From positions 4,030,001-4,094,000 of the forward strand of contig NZ_CP027712.1 in assembly GCF_003945765.1 (NCBI RefSeq): a DNA stretch of 64,000 nt. The letters are read 5' to 3'. Every line of letters begins with the position of its first letter. Position 1 is the first letter of the stretch. This stretch comes from Pseudomonas chlororaphis subsp. chlororaphis (lineage in GTDB: Bacteria; Pseudomonadota; Gammaproteobacteria; Pseudomonadales; Pseudomonadaceae). This document shows positions 6,785 to 14,815 of this stretch, in pieces. Position numbers and translations under genes: made by a program. The notes beneath the pieces were generated by a model that did not search any database, was not told the DNA's origin, and saw only the letters and a list, made by a program, of their open reading frames with translations.

Positions 6785-9613
6785 ATGACCACACCCCAAT
6801 CCCCCACGAACGACCTGACCGCCGATACCTCTTCCGATCTGTACCCCGTCTTCCCCAGCAACGACACACTGACCATCCCCGCCCTGGCGGATGGCGCTCC
6901 GCTCGTGGTAGCGACCGGAACCAACGTTGCGCTGGATGAAACCAGCGGGTTGCAGAACGCCACGGCCACGCCAGACCCAACGGGGGACGCCGACGACAAT
7001 GACATCCTGCTGGCCGCCCTGCCCTCGGCCTTCGCCACCCGGCTGACCGCCCTTGGCGCGGGTACCGCGACGGACGCCGCCCTGAGTGGCTACACCGGTG
7101 CCCTGGGCGACACCGGAAGCAATGCCTTCACCCTCAACCTGGCGCCCGGCGCGATCAATGTCGATATCAGCTTCACCGACAGCTTTGGCGCGGCGCTCAA
7201 TGGCCTGGACAGCGGGCTGGATACCCTCGATGGCATCGACATCCTTCTGTATACCGATACCGACAACAACATCCTGCTGGGCCGGGCCGGAGGCCCTGAC
7301 GGGGCGATCGTATTCGCCGCCTATATCGAGGAAACCGGCTCGCCGCTGTCGGGCGGCAAGATCTGGACCGTGGAATACCAACCGCTCAAGCACACAGACG
7401 CCAACAACCCGGACGATGCCCTCAATCTGCTGGACAAGGTGTTTATCGGCGCCAGCCAGGACCTGACGTTCAACCTGGCCAATGCGCCTTCCGGGCAGAA
7501 CCTGTTCCTGATGTTCACCAAGGCCAGCCCGACGGTGGTCGACGACGGCGGCGTATTGCGGATCAGCGACCCGACGATCATCGCCACCGGCAAGGACCCC
7601 GCCGACCAGTCATCGGGCGTCAACATCAGCACCGGCGACACCATCAACACCAGCCAGGCCGGTGGCCCGACCACCTTCGGCACCAATAGCCAGATGATCA
7701 CGGAACAGGAAGGCATTCGTTTTACCTTCGTCACCGGCGCCCGGCAGGACATGACCATTCCCAACCTGGATCAGAACGAAGCCGATCTCGAAGCCAACAT
7801 CGACTTCACCGCAATGTTTAATGCCAAGGCGGCCAATTTCGATATCGTGCAGCTGCAAAGCGGCAAGAGTGCGGTGGTCAAGATCAGTGCCTTCAACACC
7901 GCGGTTGAAAGTGGTGCGAGTTTCGTCAATGGCTATGCGAACGATACGTTGGTGGCCATTACCAATGTTCGCGTGATCAACATCGCCACGGGACAAGTGA
8001 TCGAAAACTCGGACGGCTCGGTGAATGACACGAGCATCCTCATCAGCTTCGATGGCGGCGTGGCCACCATCACCGGCGTCAAGGCCGGCTACCAGATCGA
8101 ATACACCACGGCCGCGGACCACAACCGCGTACTGATCGAGAACGGCGCGGCGCTTGACGCCAAGGGCAATACCCACGCCGACTTCGATATCGGTGGCTTC
8201 ACCCTGCGCCAGGCCTCCACCACGACCGCCGAAATCGGCTCGCAGATGATCTTCGAGGACGATGGACCGACCCTGGCCTTCGGCAACCTGATCGGCACCG
8301 GTACCCAACTGCCGCAACAAGGCTACTGGAACATGGCGGCCGGCGCCGACGGGCTGGATGCCAACGGCCTGGACATCTCGCTGGTGAACGACCAGTTCAC
8401 CCTGGTCCGGCCGGACAACACCACCACCATCGGCACCGGTACGCTGGTCGAGCAGTCGCCTTCGCCGGATGGCAATGGCGCCTACCAGTTCGCCGGCACC
8501 CTGACCGGTGACTTCGACAACAACGCGGCAACCGCCGATACCACTGTCCATTACACCCTGAGCGCCTACGCCAACGGCACCTATGCCCTGGACCTGGAGG
8601 AAGGCTTCCGTTCGACCATCGTCCTCAGCAGTGCCGACGGCTCGCTGGCTGCCGGCGGTCCGGACCCGGTGCGCACGCTGATGATAGGCAGCGAGGATGT
8701 AGTGTTCTTCGCCGCCAATCCACTGGCACCGCAGACCGGCGATAACAGCATCCTGACCGGTATCGGGCTCGGCGCGCCCGACCCTACCGAAGCGCAGTTG
8801 CAGACCAACCCCCTGCCGTCGTTCATCGGCTCGGCGGCCATGAACGTCAGCACTTCGGGCATCGGCATCGCCAACAACAACCTGGAGGGCAACACCACCG
8901 CCGGCATCAATGCCGGCGACGAGAGTTTCGTGGTCAACCCCGAGACCTTGTTGACCAGCATGAAGATCTTTATCGACAATTCGGTGCAGGGCTACAACCC
9001 GGCCACCGAAGAGCTGTACTACACGATCTACTACGACAACGGCACGACCTCGGGCGCGCCCATCAAGGTGCAGGCCGCCGACCTGCACGCAGAGGCGGGT
9101 GGCCAGAAATCCTTCACCGTCCAGTGGGACGGCAGCCATCTGATCGATGCCGTCCAGCTGACGATGGGACTGGGCACGGTCAAGATCCCGGTGATCCAGT
9201 TCATCAAGGAGACCCAGAGCCTGGCCAACGATATCCAGCTGTCGTTCAACGCCACGACGACGGACAAGGATGGGGATACCGCAACCAGCGCGTTCGACGC
9301 CAACCTGTTCGCCAACGACCCGAGCGACCAGGCCTTCGATTTCAGGCTGGTGGGCACCGCCGGTGAACGGGATGCCTTCAACATCGATCTGTCGGTGGTC
9401 GAGAACCAGTATCAGGTCACAGGCTTCGATGCGGGCGCAGGCCAGCGCGATGCGGTGGTGCTCATTGGTGACGCGGGCGCCACTGTGCAGTCGATCGACA
9501 ATGCCAGCAACGACAGCATCGTGACGATTGCCGAGACCGGCGGACAACTGACGACCATCACCCTGCTCGGGGTCGACCTGCTCAATACCGACATTGTGAT
9601 GGCCAGCGTCTGA
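6785..9613 (+). CDS. Adhesin paralog 1: T1SS-143/DUF5801-type secreted protein with no repeats
   Basis: A 942-residue, very acidic, Thr/Asp/Gly-rich protein without a Sec signal, expected to be exported by type I secretion. Residues 1-494 are an N-terminal region shared with the two following genes ('LDETSGLQNATATP', 'LLGRAGGPDGAIVFAAYIEETG', 'DDGGVLRISDPTIIATG', 'GVATITGVKAGYQIEYTT'). Residues 495-942 are the shared C-terminal region beginning 'TLAFGNLIGTGTQ' and ending 'LLGVDLLNTDIVMASV', probably carrying the uncleaved secretion signal. The 153-residue repeat seen in the next two genes is absent: 'EDDGP' joins 'TLAFG' directly at 8269/8270. No RTX nonapeptides were seen. Start ATG 6785 follows the conserved leader; a terminator follows the stop. 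The exporter is most likely the operon at 25160-29642. Confidence 0.85.
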   Translation: MTTPQSPTNDLTADTSSDLYPVFPSNDTLTIPALADGAPLVVATGTNVALDETSGLQNATATPDPTGDADDNDILLAALPSAFATRLTALGAGTATDAALSGYTGALGDTGSNAFTLNLAPGAINVDISFTDSFGAALNGLDSGLDTLDGIDILLYTDTDNNILLGRAGGPDGAIVFAAYIEETGSPLSGGKIWTVEYQPLKHTDANNPDDALNLLDKVFIGASQDLTFNLANAPSGQNLFLMFTKASPTVVDDGGVLRISDPTIIATGKDPADQSSGVNISTGDTINTSQAGGPTTFGTNSQMITEQEGIRFTFVTGARQDMTIPNLDQNEADLEANIDFTAMFNAKAANFDIVQLQSGKSAVVKISAFNTAVESGASFVNGYANDTLVAITNVRVINIATGQVIENSDGSVNDTSILISFDGGVATITGVKAGYQIEYTTAADHNRVLIENGAALDAKGNTHADFDIGGFTLRQASTTTAEIGSQMIFEDDGPTLAFGNLIGTGTQLPQQGYWNMAAGADGLDANGLDISLVNDQFTLVRPDNTTTIGTGTLVEQSPSPDGNGAYQFAGTLTGDFDNNAATADTTVHYTLSAYANGTYALDLEEGFRSTIVLSSADGSLAAGGPDPVRTLMIGSEDVVFFAANPLAPQTGDNSILTGIGLGAPDPTEAQLQTNPLPSFIGSAAMNVSTSGIGIANNNLEGNTTAGINAGDESFVVNPETLLTSMKIFIDNSVQGYNPATEELYYTIYYDNGTTSGAPIKVQAADLHAEAGGQKSFTVQWDGSHLIDAVQLTMGLGTVKIPVIQFIKETQSLANDIQLSFNATTTDKDGDTATSAFDANLFANDPSDQAFDFRLVGTAGERDAFNIDLSVVENQYQVTGFDAGAGQRDAVVLIGDAGATVQSIDNASNDSIVTIAETGGQLTTITLLGVDLLNTDIVMASV

Positions 9614-9634
9614 AACCTGGCGCATCAAACCCGT

Positions 9635-9669
9635 GCGAGGGTGGCCTGGAAACCACCCTCGCTTTTTTT
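9635..9669 (+). terminator. Rho-independent terminator of adhesin 1
   Basis: GCGAGGGTGG (9635-9644) pairs with CCACCCTCGC (9653-9662) across an eight-base loop, followed by seven Ts. The same hairpin follows all three adhesin genes, so each is probably its own transcript. Confidence 0.93.
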
Positions 9670-9753
9670 GCCGCGCCGAACGCTCAAGCGGCACAAGGTT
9701 TGAAGAGCTCGTCATGGACCGGCACCTTCGCCTCCCCCCGTTTCCCTCCCAGA

Positions 9754-9885
9754 TAGGCTGAAACTCCCAGGCCGCCTGGGAGTATCGGCCAATGCGCAAC
9801 TTCCTGTGCATCCCCATAGTTGTGACATCTGCCAGCAGAGGGCCCGGGTGCGGCCCCAACGACTGGAACTGCCTAGGAGAATGTC
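9754..9885 (+). promoter_or_regulatory. Conserved leader of adhesin 2 with dyad (copy 2 of 3)
   Basis: ACTCCCAG (9763-9770), five bases, CTGGGAGT (9776-9783), 102 nt before ATG 9886. The second repeat is kept with one G-U-type change (ATGCGCA...TGTGCAT). Ribosome site AGGAGA just before the start. See copy 1. Confidence 0.65.
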
Positions 9886-12800
9886 ATGACCACCCTGCAA
9901 GAAAACCTATCCCTCACGAGCGACCCGCTCGTGGTAGCGACCGGAACCAACGTTGCGCTGGATGAAACCAGCGGGTTGCAGAACGCCACGGCCACGCCAG
10001 ACCCAACGGGGGACGCCGACGACAATGACATCCTGCTGGCCGCCCTGCCCTCGGCCTTCGCCACCCGGCTGACCGCCCTTGGCGCGGGTACCGCGACGGA
10101 CGCCGCCCTGAGTGGCTACACCGGTGCCCTGGGCGACACCGGAAGCAATGCCTTCACCCTCAACCTGGCGCCCGGCGCGATCAATGTCGATATCAGCTTC
10201 ACCGACAGCTTTGGCGCGGCGCTCAATGGCCTGGACAGCGGGCTGGATACCCTCGATGGCATCGACATCCTTCTGTATACCGATACCGACAACAACATCC
10301 TGCTGGGCCGGGCCGGAGGCCCTGACGGGGCGATCGTGTTCGCCGCCTATATCGAGGAAACCGGGTCGCCGCTGTCGGGCGGCAAGATCTGGACCGTGGA
10401 ATACCAACCGCTCAAGCATCCAGACGGCAGTAACCCGGACGATGCCCTCAACCTGCTGAATAAAGTATTCATCGGCGCCAGCCAGGACCTGACGTTCAGC
10501 CTGGCCAATGCCCCCTCCGGGCAGAACCTGTTCCTGATGTTCACCAAGGCCAACCCGACGGTGGTCGACGATGGCGGTGTATTGCGGATCAGCGACCCGA
10601 CGATCATCGCCACCGGCAAGGACCCCGCCGACCAGTCGACGGGGGTCAACATCAATACCGGTGACACCATCAACACCAGCCAGGCCGGTGGTCCGACCAC
10701 CTTCGGCACCAACAACCAGATGATCGTGGAACAGGAAGGCATCCGCTTTACCTTCGTCACCGGCGCCCGGCAGGACGTGACCGTTCCCAACCTGGACCAG
10801 AACGAAGCGGACGTAGAAGCCAATATCGACTACACCGCGGTGTTTAATGCGACGACGGCCAGTTTCGATGTGGTGCAGTTGCAAAGCGGCAAGAGTGCGG
10901 TGGTGAAGATCAGTGCCTTCAGCACTGCGGTTGAAACCGGAGCGGACTTCGTCAACGGCTATGCGAACGATACATCGGTGGCCATTACCAATGTTCGCGT
11001 GATCAACATCGCCACGGGACAAGTGATCGAAAACTCGGACGGCTCGGTGAATGACACGAGCATCCTCATCAGCTTCGATGGCGGCGTGGCCACCATCACC
11101 GGCGTCAAGGCCGGCTACCAGATCGAATACACCACCAGCGCGGACCACAACCGCGTACTGGTCGAGAACGGCGCCGCCCTGGACGCCAAGGGCAATGACC
11201 ACGCCGACTTCGACATCGGTGCCTTCACCCTGCGCCAAGCCACCACCGCGACCGCCGAAATCGGCTCGAAGATGATCTTCGAGGACGATGGACCGGCAGC
11301 GGCCGGAACCGCTGAGGCCGGCACCGTCGACGAAGACGGCCTGGCCAATGGCATCGCCGGCGGCGTCGGCGACGTACCTGGCGAATCCACCAATGCCAAC
11401 GGCAGCGTGACGGGCATCTTCCAGTCCGGCGTCGATGTGCCGCTGAGCTATGCCTTGTCCACCGACACCAGCGGCCTGCCGGCGCTGACTTCCGGTGGCG
11501 TGGCGCTGGTGTACAGCGTGGTCGGCGACACCCTGACCGCCAAGGCGGGCGCCGTCGATGTGTTCACCTTCAGCCTCAGCGCGGCGGGTGCCTACAGCTT
11601 CACCCTGCTGCAACCGCTGGATCATCCAGCCGGCAACGATGAGAACGACATCACGATCAATCTGGGTAGCCTGCTGCAGGCCACCGACAAGGACGGCGAC
11701 ACGGTAACGGCCGCCGCCGAGAAGCTGGTGATCACCGTCGATGACGACACCCCAACCGCTGCCGGAACCGCCGAGGCTGGAACCGTCGATGAGGACGGCC
11801 TGGCCAATGGTATTGCCGGTGGTGTCGGTGACGTGGCGGGTGAATCCACCACCGCCAGCGGCAACGTGACCGGGATCTTCCAGTCCGGGGCCGACGTACC
11901 GCTGAGCTATGCCCTGTCGAGCGATACCAGCGGCCTGCCGGCGCTGAGCTCCGGCGGGGTGGCGCTGGTGTACAGCGTGGTCGGCGACACCCTGACCGCC
12001 AAGGCGGGCGCCGTCGATGTGTTCACCTTCAACCTCAGCGCCGCGGGTGCCTACAGCTTTACCTTGCTGCAACCGCTGGATCATCCAGCGGGCAACGACG
12101 AGAACGACATCACGATCAACCTCGGCACCTTGCTGCAAGCCACGGACAAGGACGGCGACACGGTAACGGCCGCCGCCGAGAAACTGGTGATCACCGTCGA
12201 TGACGATACGCCCACCGCCACCGGGACCGCCGAGGCCGGAACCGTCGATGAAGACGGCCTGGCCAATGGTATTGCCGGTGGTGTCGGTGATGTGCCTGGC
12301 GAGATCACCACCGCCAGCGGCAGCGTGACGGGGATCTTCCAGCCCGGTGCCGATGGACTGCTGAATTACTCCTTGTCGAGTGACACCAGCGGCCTGCCGG
12401 CCCTCAGTTCGGGCGGGGTGGCGCTGGTCTATAGCGTCGCCGGCGATACCCTGACCGCCAAGGCCGGCGCCGTCGATGTGTTCACCTTCAGCCTCAGCGC
12501 GGCGGGTGCCTATAGCTTCACCCTCCTGCAACCGCTGGATCATCCGGCCGGCAATGATGAAAACGACATCACCCTCAACCTCGGCACGCTGTTGCAAGCC
12601 ACGGATAAAGATGGCGACACAGTGACCGCCGCGCCCGAGAAACTGGTGATTACCGTCGATGACGACACGCCCACCGCCAATGGCACCGCCGAGGCCGGCA
12701 CCGTCGATGAGGACGGCCTGGCCAATGGCATCGCCGGAGGTGTCGGGGATGTGGCGGGCGAAGCGACGACAGCCAACGGCAGCGTCACGGGCATCTTCCA

Positions 12801-14475
12801 GTCCGGGGCCGACGTACCGCTGACTTACGCCCTGTCGAGTGACACCAGCGGCCTGCCGGCCTTGAGTTCGGGCGGTGTGGCGCTGACCTACAGCGTTGCC
12901 GGCGATACCCTCACCGCCAAGGCCGGCGCGGTCAATGTGTTCACCTTCAGCCTCAATGCCGCGGGGGCCTATGCCTTCACCCTGCTGCAGCCCCTGGATC
13001 ACGCGGCCGGCAACGACGAGAACGACATCACCATTAATCTGGGTAGCTTGCTGCAAGCCACCGACAAGGACGGCGACACGGTGACCGCCGCGGCCGACAA
13101 ACTGGTGATCACCGTCGATGACGACACCCCGACCCTGGCCTTCGGCAACCTGATCGGCACCGGTACCCAGCTGGCGCAACAAGGCTATTGGAACATGGGG
13201 TCTGGCGCCGACGGGCTGGATGCCAACGGCCTGGACATCTCGCTGGTGAACGACCAGTTCACCCTGGTCCGGCCGGATAACACCACCACCACCGGCACCG
13301 GTACGCTGGTCGAGCAGTCGCCTTCGCCGGATGGTAATGGTGCCTACCAGTTCGCCGGCACCCTGACCGGTGACTTCGACAACAATGCGGCGACCGCCGA
13401 TACCACCATCCACTACACTCTGAGCGCCTATGCCAACGGCACCTATGCCCTGGACCTGGAAGAAGGCTTCCGCTCGACCGTGGTCCTCAGCAGTGCCGAT
13501 GGCTCGCTGGATGCCGGTGGCCCGGACCCTGTGCGCACCCTGACGATAGGGACCGAAGAGGTGGTGTTCTTCGGCGCGAATCCGCTGGCGCCGCAGACCG
13601 GCGATAACAGCATCCTCACCGGTATCGGGCTCGGAGCGCCCGACCCTACCGAAGCGCAGTTGCAGACCAACCCCCTGCCGTCGTTCATCGGCTCGGCGGC
13701 CATGAACGTCAGCACCTCGGGTATCGGCATCGCCAACAACAACCTGGAGGGCAACAACACGGCGGGCATCAATGCCGGTGACGAGAGTTTCGTGGTCAAC
13801 CCCGAGACGCTGCTGACGGCCATGAAGGTCTATATCGACAACTCGGTGCAGGGCTACAACCCGGCCACCGAAGAGCTGTACTACACGATCTACTACGACA
13901 ACGGCACGACCTCGGGCGCGCCCATCAAGGTGCAGGCCGCCGACCTGCAGGCGGAAGCCGGAGGCCAGACCTCCTTCACCGTAGAGTGGGACGGCACCCA
14001 CCTGATCGATGCGGTCCAGCTCACCATGGGCAAGGGCACGATCAAGGTGCCGACCATCGAGTTCATTCACGAGGTCCAGAGCCTGGCCAGCGATATCCAG
14101 CTGGCGTTCAACGCGACGGTGACGGACAAGGATGGCGACACGGCGACCAGCGCGTTCGACGCCAACCTGTTCGCCAACGATACGACCGACGCGCTCTTCG
14201 ACTTCAGGTTGGTGGGCACCACGGGTGAGCGGGACGCCTTCAACATCGACCTGTCGGCCGCCGAGAACCAGTACCAGGTCACAGGCTTCGATGCGGGCGC
14301 CGGCCAGCGCGATGCGCTGGTGCTCATTGGTGACGCGGGGGCCGTTGTGCAGTCGGTCGACAATGCTGGCGCCGACAGCATCGTGACGGTGGCCGAAACG
14401 GGCGGACAGATCACCACCATTACCCTGGTCGGGGTCGATCTGCTCAATACCGACATTGTGATGGGCAGCGTCTGA
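9886..14475 (+). CDS. Adhesin paralog 2: T1SS-143/DUF5801-type secreted protein with 4 repeats
   Basis: A 1529-residue paralog of the preceding protein. Residues ~1-470 match its N-terminal region, except that the first ~25 residues of the 'SPTNDLTADTS..LYPVFPS' head are missing: it begins MTTLQENLSLTSD and joins at 'PLVVATGTN'. Residues ~471-1082 are four tandem 153-residue repeats, each containing 'GTVDEDGLANGIAGGVGDV', 'ALSSDTSGLPALSSGGVAL', 'LQPLDHPAGNDENDI' and 'ATDKDGDTVTAA', with the end 'ITVDDDTPT'. Residues ~1083-1529 are the shared C-terminal region ending 'DLLNTDIVMGSV'. A DNA tract of about 410 bp (from 9927) is identical to the start of paralog 1, a sign of recent gene conversion. 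Predicted to be a surface or released adhesin exported by the nearby type I system. Confidence 0.88.
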   Translation: MTTLQENLSLTSDPLVVATGTNVALDETSGLQNATATPDPTGDADDNDILLAALPSAFATRLTALGAGTATDAALSGYTGALGDTGSNAFTLNLAPGAINVDISFTDSFGAALNGLDSGLDTLDGIDILLYTDTDNNILLGRAGGPDGAIVFAAYIEETGSPLSGGKIWTVEYQPLKHPDGSNPDDALNLLNKVFIGASQDLTFSLANAPSGQNLFLMFTKANPTVVDDGGVLRISDPTIIATGKDPADQSTGVNINTGDTINTSQAGGPTTFGTNNQMIVEQEGIRFTFVTGARQDVTVPNLDQNEADVEANIDYTAVFNATTASFDVVQLQSGKSAVVKISAFSTAVETGADFVNGYANDTSVAITNVRVINIATGQVIENSDGSVNDTSILISFDGGVATITGVKAGYQIEYTTSADHNRVLVENGAALDAKGNDHADFDIGAFTLRQATTATAEIGSKMIFEDDGPAAAGTAEAGTVDEDGLANGIAGGVGDVPGESTNANGSVTGIFQSGVDVPLSYALSTDTSGLPALTSGGVALVYSVVGDTLTAKAGAVDVFTFSLSAAGAYSFTLLQPLDHPAGNDENDITINLGSLLQATDKDGDTVTAAAEKLVITVDDDTPTAAGTAEAGTVDEDGLANGIAGGVGDVAGESTTASGNVTGIFQSGADVPLSYALSSDTSGLPALSSGGVALVYSVVGDTLTAKAGAVDVFTFNLSAAGAYSFTLLQPLDHPAGNDENDITINLGTLLQATDKDGDTVTAAAEKLVITVDDDTPTATGTAEAGTVDEDGLANGIAGGVGDVPGEITTASGSVTGIFQPGADGLLNYSLSSDTSGLPALSSGGVALVYSVAGDTLTAKAGAVDVFTFSLSAAGAYSFTLLQPLDHPAGNDENDITLNLGTLLQATDKDGDTVTAAPEKLVITVDDDTPTANGTAEAGTVDEDGLANGIAGGVGDVAGEATTANGSVTGIFQSGADVPLTYALSSDTSGLPALSSGGVALTYSVAGDTLTAKAGAVNVFTFSLNAAGAYAFTLLQPLDHAAGNDENDITINLGSLLQATDKDGDTVTAAADKLVITVDDDTPTLAFGNLIGTGTQLAQQGYWNMGSGADGLDANGLDISLVNDQFTLVRPDNTTTTGTGTLVEQSPSPDGNGAYQFAGTLTGDFDNNAATADTTIHYTLSAYANGTYALDLEEGFRSTVVLSSADGSLDAGGPDPVRTLTIGTEEVVFFGANPLAPQTGDNSILTGIGLGAPDPTEAQLQTNPLPSFIGSAAMNVSTSGIGIANNNLEGNNTAGINAGDESFVVNPETLLTAMKVYIDNSVQGYNPATEELYYTIYYDNGTTSGAPIKVQAADLQAEAGGQTSFTVEWDGTHLIDAVQLTMGKGTIKVPTIEFIHEVQSLASDIQLAFNATVTDKDGDTATSAFDANLFANDTTDALFDFRLVGTTGERDAFNIDLSAAENQYQVTGFDAGAGQRDALVLIGDAGAVVQSVDNAGADSIVTVAETGGQITTITLVGVDLLNTDIVMGSV
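11296..13131 (+). repeat. Four tandem 459-bp coding repeats in adhesin 2
   Basis: The block is exactly 4 x 459 bp (153 codons), in frame. Period measured from the ACC of 'GTVDEDG' at 11323, 11782, 12241 and 12700. The units correspond to the T1SS-143 repeat type of large secreted adhesins, probably immunoglobulin-like beta domains. The last unit (from 12700) carries a few differences ('YAFTLLQPLDHAAG') that are shared with the last unit of adhesin 3, so terminal units are conserved by position. Confidence 0.95.
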
Positions 14476-14497
14476 AACCTCGCGCAGGCGAATGAAA

Positions 14498-14532
14498 GCG
14501 AGGGTGGCCTGGAAACCACCCTCGCTTTTTTT
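14498..14532 (+). terminator. Rho-independent terminator of adhesin 2
   Basis: GCGAGGGTGG (14498-14507) and CCACCCTCGC (14516-14525) with an eight-base loop, then seven Ts; AAA before the stem can extend pairing with the T-tract. The 14533-14683 stretch after it shows no gene. Confidence 0.93.
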
Positions 14533-14683
14533 GCGCGCCCATATGAGAACCGCGGCGAGCGCTCGAGCAGCCCGTCGAGCCGCTCGACGACGGCCTGTGG
14601 CCGCTATCGCGGGCTACCCCTGAAGCCCCCTCAAGGTCCTGTTTACGAGCACTGCTGCGCCTTATCCCGCGTCCCTTCCTGAA

Positions 14684-14815
14684 TAGGCTGAAACTCCCAT
14701 CCTGCCTGGGAGTATCGGCCAATGCGCAACCTGCGTGGCATCCCCATAGTGGTTGCATCTGCCAACAGAGGGCCCAGCTGCGGCCTCAACGACTGGTATT
14801 GCACAGGAGAACGTC
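14684..14815 (+). promoter_or_regulatory. Conserved leader of adhesin 3 with dyad (copy 3 of 3)
   Basis: ACTCCCA (14693-14699) and TGGGAGT (14707-14713) flank a seven-base centre, 102 nt before ATG 14816. The outer arms are kept although the centre has changed, as expected for a selected dyad. The second, downstream repeat seen in copies 1 and 2 is degenerate here. Confidence 0.62.

Noticed and set aside
9907..14070. A 1387-codon open frame on the minus strand opposite adhesin 2, and similar long frames opposite adhesins 1 and 3
   Set aside because: They mirror the repeated, codon-biased sense genes, lack ribosome sites, and their composition (Gly/Arg/His/Gln-rich) is unlike real proteins. 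They are shadows kept open by high G+C and repetition.
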